A model generated the notes under the pieces. The model did no database searches, had not been told where the DNA came from, and was given only the letters and a program-made list of their open reading frames with translations. Positions 60,785 to 64,000 of a stretch of DNA of 64,000 bases are shown here, piece by piece. The DNA is taken from the NCBI RefSeq assembly GCF_000182925.2, contig NC_026501.1:434001-498000 (forward strand). Direction: 5' to 3'. Both the position numbers and the translations under genes were made by a program. The DNA comes from Neurospora crassa OR74A (Eukaryota; Ascomycota; Sordariomycetes; Sordariales; Sordariaceae). The first letter of the stretch is position 1, and every line of letters starts with the position of its first letter.

Positions 60785-63700
60785 TCAATGATACCTCTCC
60801 ACCAACGTAACCATAGCCGTATACCCCCTACAACACTCCCTACTCATCTTGTGTGCACACCACGGACACTTCACCATAGTCATGATAGCCCCCGAAACCC
60901 CCAACGCCCGATCCTCAACCACCGCATCCGGCCTAGCTATGCACTCGTACACTTTGGACGGCATATCCAAAAAGAACTGGCAGCTGCAGCACTGCACCAA
61001 GATCTTGGCAAAGGGCTGAGAAGAAGCTCCGCCGGCGGCCGCACGTCGGGCGGCTGCTTCTTTTTCCTCTGCAGTGGGGCCGTGGGCAAGTGCGAGGGTG
61101 GAGGGGCGGGATGCAGGAGGAGGAGGGAGATTGGGGGTGGAGTGGTTGGATTGGTGGAGCATATGTTTGGGGAGGGCAGAGAGGATGGGCATCGAGGTTG
61201 GGATGGCAGGCATGGCTGGGCGAGGTTGTTTGAGGATGGAGACTGGGGGAGTTGAGGCTGAGCGAGATGCTGTTGAGGTAAAGGAAGTGCTTGATGGTGG
61301 TGGTGATAATGGTGACACGAGCGGTGTTGGACTTCGGCATGTTGATGGTGGACTCGGGAACTGTGACACCATCTGAGAAATGGGGGGTACCTCTGGCCAA
61401 TCCTCGGTCTGCCTCGATGACGAGCCGGACAGATCTGGAGACGAGGCAAAACCTGCTGCTAGGGTGGTAAACTTTGCTCGACTGGAGCCGCCTGCGGCTG
61501 AAGAAGAAGAAGCAGACGCAAAGCTGTCGTGCATGGGTGACGGTTCACTCGAGCTGGGATACCGGTATCCTGACTGATTCCGTTCTCCGCTGACGGCTCG
61601 TAGTTGTTGGGATCGTGGGTCTCCTGCCTGACCAGACATCCGGGAATATGTCAACTTTTGCCGTCTCTTGCTCTTGGGTTCCTCCCCAGTCAGTTCAAAC
61701 CGTTGTTCTGTTTCCAAGATAACTTCAGCCTTCTCTCTAGCTGCCACTTCCGCCATCGATACCGTTTGATAAGTCTCTTCATCTCCTTTCTCCCAGGAGA
61801 ATGCCTGGTGCAGCTTTTGTTCATGACCCGTCATTTCAGCACCGAAAAGGCCAGTAGTTTGAGTCCGCTTGGGAGACCTCGGGGCAGCAATTATAGTGTC
61901 CTCAGTCGACGGCATAGTGGCGTGAGCGACCATCGATGCACCAGTAACGCGAATATCTGGATCAGAAGGTGATTTGGACATTCTGAGCTGTGGACGGGTC
62001 TCATCCCTTTCTTCCATGATGAGTTGACGTTGAGTATTGTCCTTGCACCTCGACGGTGGTCGACTGGAATCTGTTGGCGAAAACGACTCTGCACCAGCAT
62101 TTGATCGCTTAGGACCATGGTTGGCCTTGACTTTCCCGTTGGCATTTGTGTTGATCGGTGACGTGTCAAAGTCCAAGTCTATCAAAAGTCCACTCTTGAT
62201 CCAGTCCTCACCCATCGTGAGCCCCTCAGAGCTATCACGTATTTCGGAGCCATCCCGGGGTGTGGTAGAAACCTGTGAGGCCGAGTCCTCTGAACGTTGA
62301 CGGAGAGTCTGGTCGTCATCTTGCTTTTCCTCCACACTTGTTGGGCTGCTCGTGAAATCATCGGCCACTAATGGCACGTCCTTTGAGGACTGGGGCCTTG
62401 ACGTATCCGGAGTTGTTGTTGGCGAGGGAAGTGGTGATGCCTCATCGAATGCGGATGATGAAGAGGAGCCCTCTGAAGCACTGACCTGCGATAACGCCAC
62501 TTCCGTCGTCCTGACCACATTATCTGGTGTTGTATCGAGGGTGTGTTTGGACAAGGTCTTGTTTTCTCGGGCAATGGCTTGAGCAAAACCAGTTGACATT
62601 TGTTGAACGACTGGCCGGATATCATTCGGTGTTGAAGCGACTGAAGGCTGAGCGCTCATTCGAGCTCGAAATCGCAGGTAAGGAGGTGCTTGTATAGGTA
62701 GCCTCATTACATCCGGCGTTGCCGAATGCCCTGTCGACATACCCAGTGCCGCCCTTGCGGCGTCTTTCAGACTGCGATTCTTCTTTGAGTGGCTGTCTGC
62801 GTCAGAGCCTGCAACAGAAGACCCCTTGAGGCTTGAAGATGCATTGGTCAATGTGACAGATGCCTCTCCAAATGAGCCCTGCGATCTCGGAGGAGTTGGT
62901 GCTTCTGGAGCCGGCGTAGGTTTACCTCCGGTGGCCATTGACGAGAGGATAGCAGCCGAATATGCGTGCTCCATGAAGTTAAAGTAATCAGTGTCTTTGG
63001 TTTGCTTCTTGTTGGCGGGGCAATCCGGCTTGGTGGCGGAGGTTGTTCTGATGCCAACGAGCTTCATGGCCACACTTTTGGCGTCTTGCGAAAGAGATGA
63101 GCGTCTCGTTTGGGTGGTCTGAGAACTACTCCTTGATGATGGTCCGATGCTGGAAGTGCTGGGTAGTTGACCGTCTACAACCCCAGCCATTGCGCGGCTA
63201 GCGCTCTGAACTCTTTTATGACGGAAAAACCCGTCTCGGGACCGACCTCGTGTATCATCCTCCGATACTGATGGAGAGTCTTGCAACTGAGGGCCGGAGT
63301 TGCTGTCTCTGGGTTCGTCCTCTTTCCCCATGAATAGTCGAGATGCCCCTTGTATTAAGCTATTGCTTCGGTTGTGGCTTGTAGCAGGTCTTGTTGCTCG
63401 TAGCATCGGAGTTCTTGAAGACGAAGGGGGGAATGCCTCTCTCCGAGGAGATGGTACCTGGCCTGATGATGAGTTGATAACACCTAGGCTATCCGACTGT
63501 GTCTGGCGCGGCTGTGGTCGCTGCTCCAAGCTCTCGTAGCGAATTGTGTGTTGAAGCAAAAGATGATCTTGGCGCTCACTCTGGGTAAGGGAAGCCTTGC
63601 TCATTCCTGGAGATGCAAGAGTGTGGTACGGTCGGCTATGCCGTTGCAAATCATCCGCTGACAACGACATGTCGGCATTTTGGGTTGTGACGAGGTGGGA

Positions 63701-63982
63701 GCTCGGTAACAGATGCTTGTTGGTGAGCAGCGTGTCGGACATCGATCGTTCTGGGATGGTGAGTGTGGCAATCCTTGGGTCTTCTTGTGTTGGGGACCGC
63801 GGCATCGTCGGGGGAGGAGCCTTGCTCAGTCGAGCAGCCAGACGTTTCTTGGCTGCTTTTGCCTCCTTTTCTGCATGCTCTTTCTCCTTCTTCCGACGCT
63901 CCGCATCTTCCTTCTTTTGTTTCTTTCTTTCGCCGTAATGTTCCCAACTAGGAGACTGACAGATCGAAGACTGGTCTGACAT
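60785..63982 (-). CDS. Large, mostly disordered protein with C-terminal cysteine (zinc-ribbon-like) cluster
   Basis: Single exon, 1,065 residues, starting 19 bases from the window edge. The N-terminus has WEHYGERKKQKK followed by a strongly charged Lys/Glu/Ala helix (about residues 20-50), likely a coiled coil. Most of the middle is Ser/Thr/Pro-rich and probably disordered. A small ordered island sits at about DYFNFMEHAYSAAILSS. The last about 65 residues form a compact block with QCCSCQFFLDMPSKVYEC, KCPWCAHKM and ECCRGY, where CxxC-type cysteine pairs could bind zinc. Both ends look like segments conserved among fungal proteins of unknown function; I know no named family. Function is unknown; a signalling or scaffold role would be a guess. 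Confidence 0.85.
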   Translation of the reverse strand: MSDQSSICQSPSWEHYGERKKQKKEDAERRKKEKEHAEKEAKAAKKRLAARLSKAPPPTMPRSPTQEDPRIATLTIPERSMSDTLLTNKHLLPSSHLVTTQNADMSLSADDLQRHSRPYHTLASPGMSKASLTQSERQDHLLLQHTIRYESLEQRPQPRQTQSDSLGVINSSSGQVPSPRREAFPPSSSRTPMLRATRPATSHNRSNSLIQGASRLFMGKEDEPRDSNSGPQLQDSPSVSEDDTRGRSRDGFFRHKRVQSASRAMAGVVDGQLPSTSSIGPSSRSSSQTTQTRRSSLSQDAKSVAMKLVGIRTTSATKPDCPANKKQTKDTDYFNFMEHAYSAAILSSMATGGKPTPAPEAPTPPRSQGSFGEASVTLTNASSSLKGSSVAGSDADSHSKKNRSLKDAARAALGMSTGHSATPDVMRLPIQAPPYLRFRARMSAQPSVASTPNDIRPVVQQMSTGFAQAIARENKTLSKHTLDTTPDNVVRTTEVALSQVSASEGSSSSSAFDEASPLPSPTTTPDTSRPQSSKDVPLVADDFTSSPTSVEEKQDDDQTLRQRSEDSASQVSTTPRDGSEIRDSSEGLTMGEDWIKSGLLIDLDFDTSPINTNANGKVKANHGPKRSNAGAESFSPTDSSRPPSRCKDNTQRQLIMEERDETRPQLRMSKSPSDPDIRVTGASMVAHATMPSTEDTIIAAPRSPKRTQTTGLFGAEMTGHEQKLHQAFSWEKGDEETYQTVSMAEVAAREKAEVILETEQRFELTGEEPKSKRRQKLTYSRMSGQAGDPRSQQLRAVSGERNQSGYRYPSSSEPSPMHDSFASASSSSAAGGSSRAKFTTLAAGFASSPDLSGSSSRQTEDWPEVPPISQMVSQFPSPPSTCRSPTPLVSPLSPPPSSTSFTSTASRSASTPPVSILKQPRPAMPAIPTSMPILSALPKHMLHQSNHSTPNLPPPPASRPSTLALAHGPTAEEKEAAARRAAAGGASSQPFAKILVQCCSCQFFLDMPSKVYECIARPDAVVEDRALGVSGAIMTMVKCPWCAHKMSRECCRGYTAMVTLVERYH

Positions 63983-64000
63983 GTTGGTCTCTTCCTCTTC

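Noticed and set aside
1-64000. CRISPR array, prokaryotic operon or phage features
   Set aside because: The window is eukaryotic nuclear DNA with spliced genes; the repeats present are microsatellites without spacer structure.

Overview
The window is nuclear DNA of a filamentous ascomycete, most likely a sordariomycete. Genes are interrupted by short introns of 50-160 bases with GT..AG ends and CTAAC/CTGAC branch sites. The gene set (Ppz-type phosphatase, killer-toxin-type chitinase with LysM modules, LysM and DUF7136 secreted proteins, Msb1/Mug8 protein, Mtm1 carrier) is typical of Pezizomycotina. Intergenic DNA is full of simple repeats, especially ACCT/AGGT arrays. I cannot name the species.

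Layout. 1-4.9 kb: microsatellite-rich upstream DNA and a pyrimidine-rich leader, then ppz (4914-6618, +). 8.1 kb: tRNA-Arg(ACG). 8.2-14.8 kb: no gene I can support. 14.9-17.8 kb: intracellular GH3 beta-glucosidase with a PA14 insert, six exons. 20.0-27.9 kb: a probable chitin-interaction cluster made of a three-LysM secreted protein (-), a GPI-type DUF7136 protein (+) and a large LysM/CBM18/GH18/Hce2 chitinase (+). 30.6-33.0 kb: Cdc1/Ted1-type membrane metallophosphoesterase (+), convergent with uracil-DNA glycosylase (-, 33.4-34.9 kb). 34.9-40.6 kb: no supported gene. 40.7-44.2 kb: Msb1/Mug8-type polarity protein (+).

45.6-56.5 kb holds four tandem minus-strand paralogues of a seven-hydrophobic-segment membrane protein that I do not recognise by name. 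They share three exons, intron positions and intron phases. Only the third (52.6-54.1 kb) looks intact. The first lacks an AG acceptor in intron 1, the second has a TAG stop and three frame changes, and the fourth has an in-frame TGA. A 545-bp non-autonomous transposon with perfect 63-bp inverted ends and a 9-bp target duplication lies just downstream of the second copy. 57.9-59.4 kb: Mtm1/SLC25A39-type mitochondrial carrier (-). 60.8-64.0 kb: a large, mostly disordered protein with a C-terminal cysteine cluster (-).

The LysM protein and the chitinase plausibly act together at the cell wall: one binds chitin fragments, the other cuts chitin. The four-copy membrane family is the best candidate here for an undescribed system. 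All coordinates and splice sites were read by eye; no search was run.
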